Shown: positions 32,380 to 41,167, numbered from the stretch's first letter. The stretch: 64,000 bases of DNA from Hyphomicrobiaceae bacterium UBA7697 (GCA_002482645.1 DLGJ01000002.1:124001-188000), one strand, 5' to 3'. The notes: generated by a model not told the origin, from the sequence alone. Program-made: numbers and translations.

Positions 32380-34504
32380 GCGCCCGATATCGCGCAATGC
32401 CCGGCAACTTGGTCCGCTTCAAGAGCAGGGCATTGACAGCAACAAGTACAGAACTGCCAGACATGGCGATCGCCGCCACTTCAGGACTGATCACCAAGGG
32501 ATAGAACACGCCAGCCGCCGCAGGGAACGCCACGACGTTATAGGCCACGGCCCAGAACAGGTTCTGGTGCATCTTACGCAAGGTGGCGCGGGAGAGCTCG
32601 ATAGCACCAACAATGTCGTAGGGATCGCTCTTCATGAGAACGACATCAGCGCTCTCCATGGCCACGTCCGTACCTGCTCCAATGGCGAAGCCGACGTCGG
32701 CCTGAGTGAGCGCCGGCGCATCGTTGATACCATCACCCACCATGCCAACCTTTTTGCCCTGACCTTGGAGCTCCTTGAGCCTATCGGCCTTCTGCCCGGG
32801 CAGGACTTCGGCAAGAACCGTCTGAATGCCTAGTTGAGCTGCAATACGCTCCGCCGTTGCCTGGTTGTCGCCGGTAATCATGGCCACCTCGACGCCGCGT
32901 TCACGCAGTTTTCTTACGGTCACGGCCGAAGTAGGCCGGGAGGCGTCGGCAATCGCGATCAATCCGACCAACTCTGTACCCTTGGCCACATGAACGACCG
33001 TCTGTCCGCGGCCCTGCAGGCCTTCGATCTCGGTCGCCAATGGAGCCAGATCAACCTTCTCCTCATCCATCAGGCGACGGTTCCCGAGAAGTACGCGCGC
33101 TCCTCCAACCTTAGCCCGCGCTCCACGCCCCTCGAGCACTTCGAAGCCTGTGGGGCGCTCGATCTGCAAGTCCTTCGAGCGCCGTAGAATGGCTTGGGCC
33201 AGCGGGTGATCCGACCCTTGCTCGACAGCGGCGGCCAAAGCCAGCACGTCGTCATCACTCGAACCGGCAGCCGCGATGACTTCAACCACTTCAGGCTGGC
33301 CGAGCGTGAGTGTGCCTGTCTTGTCGAACACGATCACATCGAGCTTGGTGGCATCTTCCAGCGCCGAGGCGTTCTTGAACAGAATTCCGTTCATCGCGCC
33401 AAGCCCCGTCCCCACCATGACCGCCATTGGCGTGGCAAGGCCGAGCGCATCAGGACAGGCAATCACGAAGACCGTGATAGTGAGCGTCACGGCGAACAGC
33501 AGAGGCTCACCGATCCACCAAAACCAAACTGCGAAGGTCGCAAGCCCGATGATTAAGGCGATTAGCACCAACCATTGCGAGGCCTTGTCGGCCAGGAGCT
33601 GCGCCGGCGCTTTGGAGTTCTGCGCCTCCTGCACGAGCTTAACGATCTGAGCGAGGGCCGTGTCGGCGCCGACCTTGGTGGCGCGATAGCTAAAGGTGCC
33701 GCTTTTATTGATAGTTGCGCCGATAACCCCGTCGCCCGGCGCTTTCTTCACGGGCATAGACTCGCCGGTGAGCATGGATTCGTCGACCTGAGAGTCGCCC
33801 TCGATTACTTCGCCATCGACTGGAATCTTGTTGCCCGGGCGAATGATGACAACATCACCCACCAGGACCTCGGCGGTCGGCACCTCGACCTCCTTCCCAT
33901 TCCGGAGGACGATTGCCATCGGCGGCGCCAGGTCGAGCAAGGCACGAATCGCCTCCGAGGCCCCAGCCCGTGCGCGCATCTCGAGCCAGTGGCCCAACAA
34001 GATAAAGACCAGCAGGACCGCCACTGCTTCGTAGAACTGAACGCCCGGAAAGAAGAATGTCGAGCCGACACTGAAAAAGTAGCCGGTTCCGACAGAAAGC
34101 ACGACGAGCACAGCCATGTTGAGAACGCCGTTCTTCAGTGCACGCCAGGCGGCAACGAAGAATGGCCAGCTCGGATAAACGACGGCGCCGGTGGCGAGCA
34201 AGAATAACCAGAAATCAAGACGCAGTCCGAAGGGCGGCTCCGGTGGTGTGAACAACCCGCCCATCGGGGAATAAACGAAGATTGGAATGGTGAAGATCAG
34301 GGCAATCCAAAAGCGATTGCGCATGTCGCGGACCATGACCTGCATGTCCATTCCGGCGCCATGTCCCATCTCATGCGCCATGTCGCTCGATCCCTTAGAG
34401 ACCCGAGCATCGCCGCCAGTGTCCGACGTCTCTCCAGGAGACGTCACGCCAGCGGGCTTTTTCGCACGCGCCGTGTGCTCCGCCATATGTGGGCTTGTAC
34501 CCAT
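32360..34504 (-). CDS. P1B-type metal ATPase with CPD motif (CopB-like)
   Basis: A 714-residue heavy-metal ATPase. The N-terminus is His/Met-rich (MAHEMGHGAGMDM) with no HMA domain. Catalytic parts are intact: TGES, D394 in DKTGT, and GDGINDAP. The last spans have YN and MSGSS, as in the P1B-3 (CopB) group. The membrane motif is C350-P-D352 rather than CPC or CPH, which would change the metal site. The HMA-like protein encoded 36 nt upstream probably supplies the missing soluble domain. Export of Cu(I)/Cu(II) is likely but the ion is uncertain. Confidence 0.9.
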   Translation of the reverse strand: MGTSPHMAEHTARAKKPAGVTSPGETSDTGGDARVSKGSSDMAHEMGHGAGMDMQVMVRDMRNRFWIALIFTIPIFVYSPMGGLFTPPEPPFGLRLDFWLFLLATGAVVYPSWPFFVAAWRALKNGVLNMAVLVVLSVGTGYFFSVGSTFFFPGVQFYEAVAVLLVFILLGHWLEMRARAGASEAIRALLDLAPPMAIVLRNGKEVEVPTAEVLVGDVVIIRPGNKIPVDGEVIEGDSQVDESMLTGESMPVKKAPGDGVIGATINKSGTFSYRATKVGADTALAQIVKLVQEAQNSKAPAQLLADKASQWLVLIALIIGLATFAVWFWWIGEPLLFAVTLTITVFVIACPDALGLATPMAVMVGTGLGAMNGILFKNASALEDATKLDVIVFDKTGTLTLGQPEVVEVIAAAGSSDDDVLALAAAVEQGSDHPLAQAILRRSKDLQIERPTGFEVLEGRGARAKVGGARVLLGNRRLMDEEKVDLAPLATEIEGLQGRGQTVVHVAKGTELVGLIAIADASRPTSAVTVRKLRERGVEVAMITGDNQATAERIAAQLGIQTVLAEVLPGQKADRLKELQGQGKKVGMVGDGINDAPALTQADVGFAIGAGTDVAMESADVVLMKSDPYDIVGAIELSRATLRKMHQNLFWAVAYNVVAFPAAAGVFYPLVISPEVAAIAMSGSSVLVAVNALLLKRTKLPGIARYRAHEPTRA

Positions 34505-34540
34505 TATTGGCTATCCTTTCGCTTCAGGAGCTGGTGAGCT

Positions 34541-34774
34541 CTAGCACACGTGGCGAGGCAACACTTCACCGCAACACTCGAAACCGCACTCGAGGATTTT
34601 CCCGCGCAAGGCCTCCACGTTGGTGGTGTTCTCGTCGTAGTCAACGACCGCCGTGTTCGAGGCAATATTCACTGTCGCCCCTTGCACACCGGGCATGCGC
34701 CTTAGCTGCTTCTCAACTGCTGCAAAATCAAGAACCGACAACATGTCGCCAACTTCGAGCACGACTCGTTTCAT
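34541..34774 (-). CDS. HMA-like domain protein without the CxxC motif (77 aa)
   Basis: The ATG at 34772-34774 has a GGAG site. The fold pattern is HMA-like: VLEVGDML, VEKQLRRMPGVQGATVN, TAVVDYD and a final helix. The usual MxCxxC loop is replaced by MLSVLDF. Instead, the C-terminus has four Cys (ECGFECCGEVLPRHVC). In related Cu-ATPases a similar domain is fused at the N-terminus; here it is a separate gene just before the CPD ATPase. It is inferred to be its metal donor or sensor. Confidence 0.8.
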   Translation of the reverse strand: MKRVVLEVGDMLSVLDFAAVEKQLRRMPGVQGATVNIASNTAVVDYDENTTNVEALRGKILECGFECCGEVLPRHVC

Positions 34775-34875
34775 GTCTTCGCTCCATTCTGAGAACCGGT
34801 GACGCTGGGCATCGTCGTGTGCCGCATATTTACGAGATCCGTGCTGGAACACTCCTTGGATAGACACGCATGGGG

Positions 34876-36381
34876 CTAGGCTTCCGCGCAGCGATGCCAT
34901 GAACCGCGTCGGTCCAGGGTTGCGGGTGTCGGCTCGGCGTCTGGGACAAGCTTCCGGTAAAGGTTGGAATAGTGTCGGGCAGAGGCGTTCCATCCAAAGT
35001 CTTGGCTCATACCGAAACTTTGAAGTCTACGCCAGAGAATCGGCTGGGCATATAGAGCAAGCGCTCGGTCAAGCGCCGCAAGCATGGCAACCGGGCTTAC
35101 CTCCTCGAATACAACTCCGTTCGCGGTTCCGCGGCGCAGCTTTTCGTCTGTCGCATCGATAACGGTATCGACAAGACCTCCTACGCCACGCACAACAGGC
35201 ACCGCCCCGTATCTGAGGGCATAAAGAGGGGTAAGGCCACAAGGTTCAAAGCGAGAAGGATGCAAAAGAATATCAGCGCCCGCGTGAAAACGATGAGCAA
35301 GCGGTTCCTCATAGCCGATGTACGCGGCGAACTGTCCAGGATAGAGCTGCGCCAGGTCTATAAACTGCCGTTCAAGCCCAGCATCGCCTTCACCGAGAAT
35401 CGCCATCTGCACTTGGCGCCTCATGATATCTGGCACGCTCTTGAGCACGAGATCGGCCATTTTCTGCTCGGTCAGGCGGCTAACATAAACAACAAGCGGA
35501 AGGTCGGAAGCAGGTGCCAGACCGAGTTCGCGCTGCAACGCCGCCTTACAGACACTCTTGCCTGCGAGATGTTGCCGGCCGAAAGGCGCAGCAAGGTGAG
35601 GATCTCCACTCGGATCCCAGATGCGACCATCAATTCCATTGAGGATGCCGCTCAAAGCGCGCTTGCGACGACGTAGCAACCCTTCGAGCCCGCAACCGAA
35701 TTCCTGGGTCGTCACTTCGTGCGCGTAGGTACGGCTAACGGTCGTCATGTGGTCGCTGAAACAGATCCCCGCCTTAAGAAACGACACCTTTCCGTAGAAT
35801 TCGAGCCCGTCCACTGAAAGAAAGTTGCTCGGCAAACCGAGCTTTGGGAAAACCGATGTGGGAAAAAGACCCTGATAAGCGAGGTTGTGGATCGTAAATA
35901 GAGTTGCCGGCCGCGGCGCCTGTGCCGTGTGCAAGAAGGCGGGTAACAGACCCAGGTGCCAATCGTTGGCATGGACGACATCAGGTCGCCACTCAAGAGC
36001 GAGGCGTCCCAGCCCAATACCTGCAGCTATACGGCTAAGATGCGCGAAGCGTTCGGCATTGTCGGCCCAGTCAATCCCATTCTGGTCCTGATAGAGGCCC
36101 CGCCGGTTAAACAGCAATGGGGTGTCAACGAGCCAAACCGGCAATCCGCTGTCCGGCATTCGCGCCGTGATGAGCCGAGTGGTGCCCGCGACGGCGTCCT
36201 CAAACTTGACATGAACCGACTTATTGGCCGCCGCCTCCAGCGCTTCGGGATAGGCGGGGAGTATCAACCGAACATCGACGCCTCGTTCGGCAAGCGCAAC
36301 CGGGAGCGCAGCGCCGACATCGGCGAGGCCGCCTGTTTTTGCCAAGGGATAAATTTCAGATGCGGCAAAAAGAACGCGCAT
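34876..36381 (-). CDS. glgA: Glycogen synthase (ADP-glucose type)
   Basis: 501 residues with the ADP-glucose-binding KTGGLADV motif at about 15-22, HANDWHLGLLPA, HNLAYQG, NGIDGRIWDP and the catalytic region RFEPCGLTPLYALRYG. It extends alpha-1,4-glucan chains. The start ATG at 36379-36381 follows GAGGAGGAG. An FNR-like site is centred about 66 bp upstream, so glycogen synthesis may rise under low oxygen. No ADP-glucose pyrophosphorylase gene is in the window. Confidence 0.95.
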   Translation of the reverse strand: MRVLFAASEIYPLAKTGGLADVGAALPVALAERGVDVRLILPAYPEALEAAANKSVHVKFEDAVAGTTRLITARMPDSGLPVWLVDTPLLFNRRGLYQDQNGIDWADNAERFAHLSRIAAGIGLGRLALEWRPDVVHANDWHLGLLPAFLHTAQAPRPATLFTIHNLAYQGLFPTSVFPKLGLPSNFLSVDGLEFYGKVSFLKAGICFSDHMTTVSRTYAHEVTTQEFGCGLEGLLRRRKRALSGILNGIDGRIWDPSGDPHLAAPFGRQHLAGKSVCKAALQRELGLAPASDLPLVVYVSRLTEQKMADLVLKSVPDIMRRQVQMAILGEGDAGLERQFIDLAQLYPGQFAAYIGYEEPLAHRFHAGADILLHPSRFEPCGLTPLYALRYGAVPVVRGVGGLVDTVIDATDEKLRRGTANGVVFEEVSPVAMLAALDRALALYAQPILWRRLQSFGMSQDFGWNASARHYSNLYRKLVPDAEPTPATLDRRGSWHRCAEA

Positions 36382-36440
36382 CACTCCTCCTCCTCGCCAT
36401 GCCTCTCAGGCTAGCTTTGCCGGAACAACCGCCGAGCTCT

Positions 36441-36454
36441 TTAACCTGGATCAA
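36441..36454. promoter_or_regulatory. FNR/FixK-type site upstream of glgA
   Basis: TTAAC-CTGG-ATCAA, 60 bp before the glgA start; a promoter with this site near -41 would give a short leader. Confidence 0.6.
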
Positions 36455-36534
36455 GCCAAAACTTCAGAGTCTCAGCCGGGGAAGAAGCCCAGCAAGGGAC
36501 CGCCTGTAGCAGACGGACTTTCGGGCGCCATCAA

Positions 36535-37788
36535 TCACTCTGCCGCAATGGCACCTTCGACCCCGCATCTGCCCGATGTCTTGAGCTGATTCTCACGCAC
36601 TGCGATGTAATCTCGCGTCAGAGGAACGGGGTCGAGCCGCTTGGAAAGCTGGATTTGGAAGACCACAAGTCCACCATGGCGAAACCCGCACTCGGCAATC
36701 GCGAGATAGAACTCCCACATTCGACAGAAGCGCTCGCCGTAGATTTTTGCTGCCTCATCACGTCGATCGAGGAACCGCTCTCTCCACGCTTTAAGCGTCT
36801 CCGCATAATGCAGACGGAGAATCTCTATATCGGTGACAAGGAGGCCGGCGCGTTCGATGGCCGGCGAGACCTCCGAGAGCGCCGGAACGTAGCCACCTGG
36901 AAAGATGTATTTAGCGATCCACGGGTTGGTGGCGTATGGCCCGTTAGAGCGGCCAATGGAGTGGAGAAGCATCACGCCGTCGTCAGCAAGTAGCTCAGAA
37001 ATCTTCGTGAAGAATGCGCCATAGTCATCACGCCCTACATGCTCAAACATTCCGACCGACACAATGCGATCAAACGCACCTGTGACAGCGCGATAGTCTA
37101 GGTTCTGGAAGTCGAGGTGCTGGGTCAGTCTGCGTTCTTTCGCCCGGCGGCGTGCCTGTTCAAGCTGCGTGTCTGAAAGAGTAATGCCAGTGACTTCCGC
37201 ACCACAGTGCTCCACGAGATAGAGTCCAAGTCCGCCCCAACCACTACCAATGTCGAGTACGCGCTGCCTTGGCTCGATGAGGAGCTTGGCCGCAAGGTGC
37301 CTTTTCTTGGCCAGCTGCGCCTCCTCTAGAGACTGGCCAGAGTGCTCAAAATACGCACAGGAGTACTGCATGTCTGGATCGAGAAAGAGACTGTAAAGCC
37401 GACCATCCAGATCGTAGTGATGAGCCACATTGCGCTTGGCTCGTCGTGCTGTAATTCCCCGACGCAACAAGCGCGGCATTAGCCGAACGCTGTTGAATGC
37501 TCGCGCGATGCCGGGGGTCGGATCAGAGCCAAGGTTGCCGCCGAGCAAGGCAATTAGATCATAGATTGAACCCTGGGTAACGACGAGCCGGCCATCCATA
37601 TACAACTCGCCGGGCGCGAGCTCCGGCCGAAACAGGAGGCGCACAATGGCTCCCCAATCGGCTAACCGGACAGCGATAGGCTTGCCCGAACCATCACCAA
37701 CCGTAAACTGGGTTCCTGACTCAATCTCGACCTTCAACGTACCCGTACGCACGATCCGAGCGAGGAATGCGCGCAAGAGAGACACCAT
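36535..37788 (-). CDS. cfa: Cyclopropane-fatty-acyl-phospholipid synthase
   Basis: A 417-residue enzyme with an N-terminal lipid-binding part and a SAM-dependent methyltransferase core (VLDIGSGWGGLGLYL, GITLS, FDRIVSVGMFEHVGRDDY, WIAKYIFPGGYVP). It adds a methylene bridge to unsaturated membrane lipids, a typical change on entry into stationary phase or stress. The start follows GAGGAACAG. The gene reads leftward toward glgA with a 150-nt gap. Confidence 0.95.
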   Translation of the reverse strand: MVSLLRAFLARIVRTGTLKVEIESGTQFTVGDGSGKPIAVRLADWGAIVRLLFRPELAPGELYMDGRLVVTQGSIYDLIALLGGNLGSDPTPGIARAFNSVRLMPRLLRRGITARRAKRNVAHHYDLDGRLYSLFLDPDMQYSCAYFEHSGQSLEEAQLAKKRHLAAKLLIEPRQRVLDIGSGWGGLGLYLVEHCGAEVTGITLSDTQLEQARRRAKERRLTQHLDFQNLDYRAVTGAFDRIVSVGMFEHVGRDDYGAFFTKISELLADDGVMLLHSIGRSNGPYATNPWIAKYIFPGGYVPALSEVSPAIERAGLLVTDIEILRLHYAETLKAWRERFLDRRDEAAKIYGERFCRMWEFYLAIAECGFRHGGLVVFQIQLSKRLDPVPLTRDYIAVRENQLKTSGRCGVEGAIAAE

Positions 37789-37933
37789 ATCTGTTCCTCA
37801 TGAATTTCCTCGGCGCAACCGCGATCAACTTTGCTGCGCCAGACTCTGCAAAATTTAGCGACGCCAGGGGAAAGCGGTACGATCCGCGGCGAGATAACCG
37901 TTCTAAAAATACAGCCTATGTGACAGGCAAAAC

Positions 37934-37947
37934 TTAACCCAAATTAA
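37934..37947. promoter_or_regulatory. FNR/FixK-type site between cfa and a Cys-rich protein gene
   Basis: TTAAC-CCAA-ATTAA, 59 bp before the start at 38006 and 146 bp before cfa on the opposite strand. Confidence 0.5.
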
Positions 37948-38005
37948 TGTCTCACCCCCGGCTCTTGCCGTATCCCACGGATAGGACACTTGCACGGAGG
38001 TCTCA

Positions 38006-38224
38006 ATGGGCACCACATCTCGGGTTAAAGGCTCGGCCGCTAAACAAGCCTGCTGTGGAGAGCCACACAATCTACAGCCGGAATCGGAGAAAGCGCCGGA
38101 ACGCAGTGCGCCGGTGAGCAAGGAGACGCCGCCCGAAACAGAGTCGAAGGCCTGCTGCTGCGGAGGAGGTAAAGATCGGTCGCACAGCACCTCAGAGCAT
38201 GCCATTAAGCCAGACGAGGCCTAG
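38006..38224 (+). CDS. Small Cys-rich protein (72 aa)
   Basis: 72 residues with a CC pair near residue 16 (KQACCGEPH), a charged Pro/Glu-rich middle and a second cluster, ACCCGGGK. A Ser/His-rich tail follows. The start has a strong GGAGG site and an FNR-like site 59 bp upstream. It has no signal peptide. The composition suggests cytosolic metal binding, such as a small copper store, but no family is recognised. Confidence 0.6.
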   Translation: MGTTSRVKGSAAKQACCGEPHNLQPESEKAPERSAPVSKETPPETESKACCCGGGKDRSHSTSEHAIKPDEA

Positions 38225-38379
38225 AAACGAGATTTCAACCCCGTTGTTCGTCAGGATGTCGCAGCGTCACGCTCGAAGACGGGTTTACGGTGCCACGACC
38301 TGAGTGGAGTGCATACTTTGGACGCGGTCTCGGCCGGCCAGTTACGTCACCTGTTCGGCATCCTTGCTTAGGGCATTAC

Positions 38380-38583
38380 GACCTCGGCATCGGGAAGCTC
38401 GTTCTCGAGAAGGAAATTTGGGCCATCCTTGTCGGACGTCACTTACCTGAGTATGACCTCCGTCTTCGAGAAACTTGCGAAGCCTGAACTCGCCTGAGAC
38501 GCTGCCCGAACAAGCCGCCCGGACTGGAGTCGACCTGGCTCGGAGTCGGCGTCGTCATTCCATCAGGATAGCGATCGACCTAG
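38380..38583 (-). pseudogene. Decayed 5' fragment of a second formate dehydrogenase gene
   Basis: Read on the minus strand, the bases match the fdh gene at 10272-11459 over its region from VDRYPDGMTTPTPSQVD through a frameshifted GELGLRKFLE-like part to NELPDAEV. At least two frameshifts and small insertions/deletions interrupt it, and no start or downstream catalytic part remains. DNA identity to the 11191-11390 stretch is obvious by eye. It is a relic of duplication or of a rearranged copy. Confidence 0.75.
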
Positions 38584-38588
38584 ATCGC

Positions 38589-38849
38589 TCATTGGGCACC
38601 CCAGCGCCGGTGCAGCCAGTTGTAGATCGGACAGTAAACCAAGCCGGCATAGGCACCGTACAGGAAGCTTTCCGCGAGGCCGAGACAGAATCCCCACCAG
38701 GTGAGCCATTTGAACGCTGGCAGCACCATTTCGAGAAACTCGCTCATGCGAAGGCTTTGCGGGGTTACGAGGCCGTAGATTACGCAGACCACGAAAGTAG
38801 TGCTGGAAAATAGGCCCAATGCCCAAGTGACCAGTCTTGTGTTTAACAT
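38589..38849 (-). CDS. DUF5676 family membrane protein (86 aa)
   Basis: 86 residues with two hydrophobic spans around a WWGFCLGLAESFLYG turn and a short basic end. It resembles DUF5676 proteins and the gene at 29754-30002, though it is diverged. It is followed directly by the fdh relic. Function unknown. Confidence 0.6.
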   Translation of the reverse strand: MLNTRLVTWALGLFSSTTFVVCVIYGLVTPQSLRMSEFLEMVLPAFKWLTWWGFCLGLAESFLYGAYAGLVYCPIYNWLHRRWGAQ

Positions 38850-38949
38850 CGCGCCCTCCGGTCAATCGCACTTGCGACAGTGTCTCTTCGTTTGGGCGGT
38901 GGAGCCTCGTGCCTGGGGCTGGAGTGCCCAAAGGACAACCAACCGCAGG

Positions 38950-39132
38950 TCAGTGCCGGTGACCAGCGGAGGTATCATCCTTGCGCTTTTGGGAGGTCCG
39001 GCGGCTAGCGCGTTCTTTGCCTCTACCGCCATGGCCACCATGGCCTCCGTGCCCGCCATGCCCAAACATATGCATGGCGACAAAGGCGATCGCGACCAAG
39101 ATCCAGAACCAGTTTGCCGATATCCAATCCAC
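38950..39132 (-). CDS. DUF2933-like small membrane protein with GHG repeats (60 aa)
   Basis: One N-terminal span (WFWILVAIAFVAMHMFGHG), then four GHG-type repeats and a basic tail ending in His. The His/Gly repeat is a likely metal-binding site. It pairs with the DUF5676 gene 100 bp downstream, as in the unit at 29754-30950. Confidence 0.6.
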   Translation of the reverse strand: MDWISANWFWILVAIAFVAMHMFGHGGHGGHGGHGGRGKERASRRTSQKRKDDTSAGHRH

Positions 39133-39155
39133 GAGACGTGAGACCCTCTGCTTTC

Positions 39156-39425
39156 CTACAAATCGATAACTCTGGCAGAACTGCGAGTCTGGGAGTGCTT
39201 ACCTGCGGTATCGTTCCCGCACTCGACGATGGCCGGCACATCTCGAACCATCAGATCGTCCGGCGCAAGCCCGGAACAGCCCACCTGGATCCCGACTGCC
39301 CTTACGCTAAATCCCTCTGGAACGAGAGACATTGCTTCGGTCATGCTCTCGGCAATTACGAGCCATATCCGTGCGTCACGGCCTCCTTTCCGTTGTCTCT
39401 CGGCATGAATGTGAAACACGTTCAT
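39156..39425 (-). CDS. Hypothetical protein (89 aa)
   Basis: A small soluble protein that begins MNVFHIHAERQRKGG and contains a MTEAMSLVPEGF helix and VECGND. No family is recognised. An FNR-like site lies 72 bp upstream of the start, which supports it as a real gene. It is first in a leftward group with the two small membrane-protein genes. Confidence 0.5.
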   Translation of the reverse strand: MNVFHIHAERQRKGGRDARIWLVIAESMTEAMSLVPEGFSVRAVGIQVGCSGLAPDDLMVRDVPAIVECGNDTAGKHSQTRSSARVIDL

Positions 39426-39496
39426 GTGCTTCTGCGTCTTCTGAGGCTATGACACTCAGCCGACTAAAGCATGCTAGTCTTTGTCACATCGCGTCT

Positions 39497-39510
39497 TTAA
39501 TGCGTATCAA
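39497..39510. promoter_or_regulatory. FNR/FixK-type site
   Basis: TTAAT-GCGT-ATCAA, 72 bp before the hypothetical gene ending at 39425. Confidence 0.5.
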
Positions 39511-39585
39511 AGACGACCTTCTGCGCCTTGACCCCGGATTATAAGGACCAAACCGAAAGGCCGCCCTCCTCGACGTTCCGGAGTT

Positions 39586-40467
39586 TCAACATTGGCACAT
39601 TACTGCCGCACGCTGCGGGCGTGATATTACTGGAACGCTGCAGCCGCATAGGCCATCCAGACGCACGACGTTTGACGGGTCCCCTGCTTCTCCGGCAATC
39701 AGCTTGATCAACCGGTTGTCATTAATCCACGACTGAGCAACTTGAGGGTCAATTCCAGCAGCATCTACGAGCTGGTCGGGATTCAGAATGCGCAACCGTC
39801 GATAATGGAATTCGACGATTCCCTCCTTGCCTAGAGCTCGAAGCGCCCGGTTGACGTGAACGCCCGTAAGTCCAGTCGCATCGCCAATGTGTTCCTGTGT
39901 CAGTGGAAGACAAAGCTCTTCGCTATGGTGTCCGGGCCACCGCATCCGAGATCGAATAAACAACTCGAGGAGTAGGTGAGCGATTCGTTCCCGCGCAGAT
40001 CGCCGACCGATGCCAACCAAATGATCGAAAGCAAGGCTGCGGTCCCGCGCAATCGTGCGCGCAAGCTCCAGGCCGATCTCGGGATTCCCTCTGTAGAGAT
40101 CAAAAAGTCTCTCATGAGAGGTAACGCGGACCTTCACATCGGTTATCGCTTGGGCGCTATAGTCCATAACGCCGCCGCGTTCGGGTGAGAATGCAAGCAC
40201 TGCACCAGGGTATGCGAATTGGAGTATTTGCTTTCGACCATCCTCCAACACATTGTACAGCGCAGCCCAGCCCTCAACGAAGCAATAGATTGCCTCGCCT
40301 ATTTCACCTGCGCGAAACAAATCGCGACCGGCAACGATTTTGCGTTCTGCGGATGTTTGATGAGGCCTCGCTGACACCCTGTGTCGCGCACCATCGGCGC
40401 CTGCACCCGGCGTGTCTTGCACGTATGTGCGCCTGTTGCGAACCTTCAATTTCTGCTGATGGGACAT
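39586..40467 (-). CDS. Crp/Fnr family transcription regulator (second copy)
   Basis: 293 residues. The beta-roll (GRDLFRAGEIGEAIY, ILQFAYPGAVLAF), dimer helix and winged helix (LPLTQEHIGDATGLTGVHVNRAL) parallel the regulator at 26910-27653 closely. Both share the SARER-AHLLLELF block. It has no Fnr-type Cys cluster, but a C-terminal extension contains CGCS and ends CQC. The two copies probably arose by duplication. The ligand is unknown. ATG 40465-40467 is chosen. Confidence 0.9.
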   Translation of the reverse strand: MSHQQKLKVRNRRTYVQDTPGAGADGARHRVSARPHQTSAERKIVAGRDLFRAGEIGEAIYCFVEGWAALYNVLEDGRKQILQFAYPGAVLAFSPERGGVMDYSAQAITDVKVRVTSHERLFDLYRGNPEIGLELARTIARDRSLAFDHLVGIGRRSARERIAHLLLELFIRSRMRWPGHHSEELCLPLTQEHIGDATGLTGVHVNRALRALGKEGIVEFHYRRLRILNPDQLVDAAGIDPQVAQSWINDNRLIKLIAGEAGDPSNVVRLDGLCGCSVPVISRPQRAAVMCQC

Positions 40468-40614
40468 TGTCGTCTCTCCCAAAACTATCGACTGCCCAAT
40501 GCCTTCAGCAAGAAGGGACTGGTGTAGAAGCCGATGATGCTGTCTGACGAAATGATGCGATGCCCTCGATCGAGCGGTCGCGAACGACGCGAGTGGCTCG
40601 ATTCGAGGCTTCGG

Positions 40615-41094
40615 TTAGACAGCTTTCTTGGGAGGTCGAAACTGAGCGTCCAAGGTCCGCGAAGGCACGCGGCAGTGTCCACCCGTACGCTCAGCACGTG
40701 GATTAGGCACTCGAGCTGTAGAGTATGTTGCCGTCATCAGCCCTGCTGAAGAGTGGCAGGTGCCACAACACGAACTTGGGCAGCCTGGTTCATGCGAGTG
40801 CTGCAGGCCGTCACGCGCTGCACAAATGCCAACTTCCAGGTCGCTCGCTGGGGCTACAATAGCGGCACCGACTGCGGACACCACTATCAGCGACTCGGCG
40901 CGCCGCGCGAAATCTGTCTCGACACTATCTTTGCTGCCACATGCGTATGACATTTCGGGCATTAGAACGCCCATAAGCGTGAACGCCACGAGTAGAAAGA
41001 GCCAACGCCTCCGCCTCTGGCTCGTGGCTAATCTCATCCCTGTAGACTGGTCGAGCTGCATGTGGCCTGGGCCTCGTGTCTCTGGATAGCGCAT
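40615..41094 (-). CDS. Exported Cys/His-containing protein
   Basis: About 159 residues. A basic RRRR stretch is followed by a hydrophobic signal-type segment (WLFLLVAFTLMGVLMP) and a cleavage-like SYA-C. The mature part has CPSSCCGTCHSS and ends in PPKKAV. The layout resembles the protein at 60447-60857, which also has a CC-x-x-C box. The start is uncertain: ATG 41094 has an AGGA site; 41061 and 41037 are alternatives that give a shorter N-region. An FNR-like site lies 74 bp upstream. A periplasmic metal-binding role is inferred. Confidence 0.55.
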   Translation of the reverse strand: MRYPETRGPGHMQLDQSTGMRLATSQRRRRWLFLLVAFTLMGVLMPEMSYACGSKDSVETDFARRAESLIVVSAVGAAIVAPASDLEVGICAARDGLQHSHEPGCPSSCCGTCHSSAGLMTATYSTARVPNPRAERTGGHCRVPSRTLDAQFRPPKKAV

Positions 41095-41167
41095 ACCGGC
41101 GTCCTCGGTTTTCACCACGAGGAAGAAGGTTTCAGACGCATGATCGCGACATAGATCAGGCGCTTCC

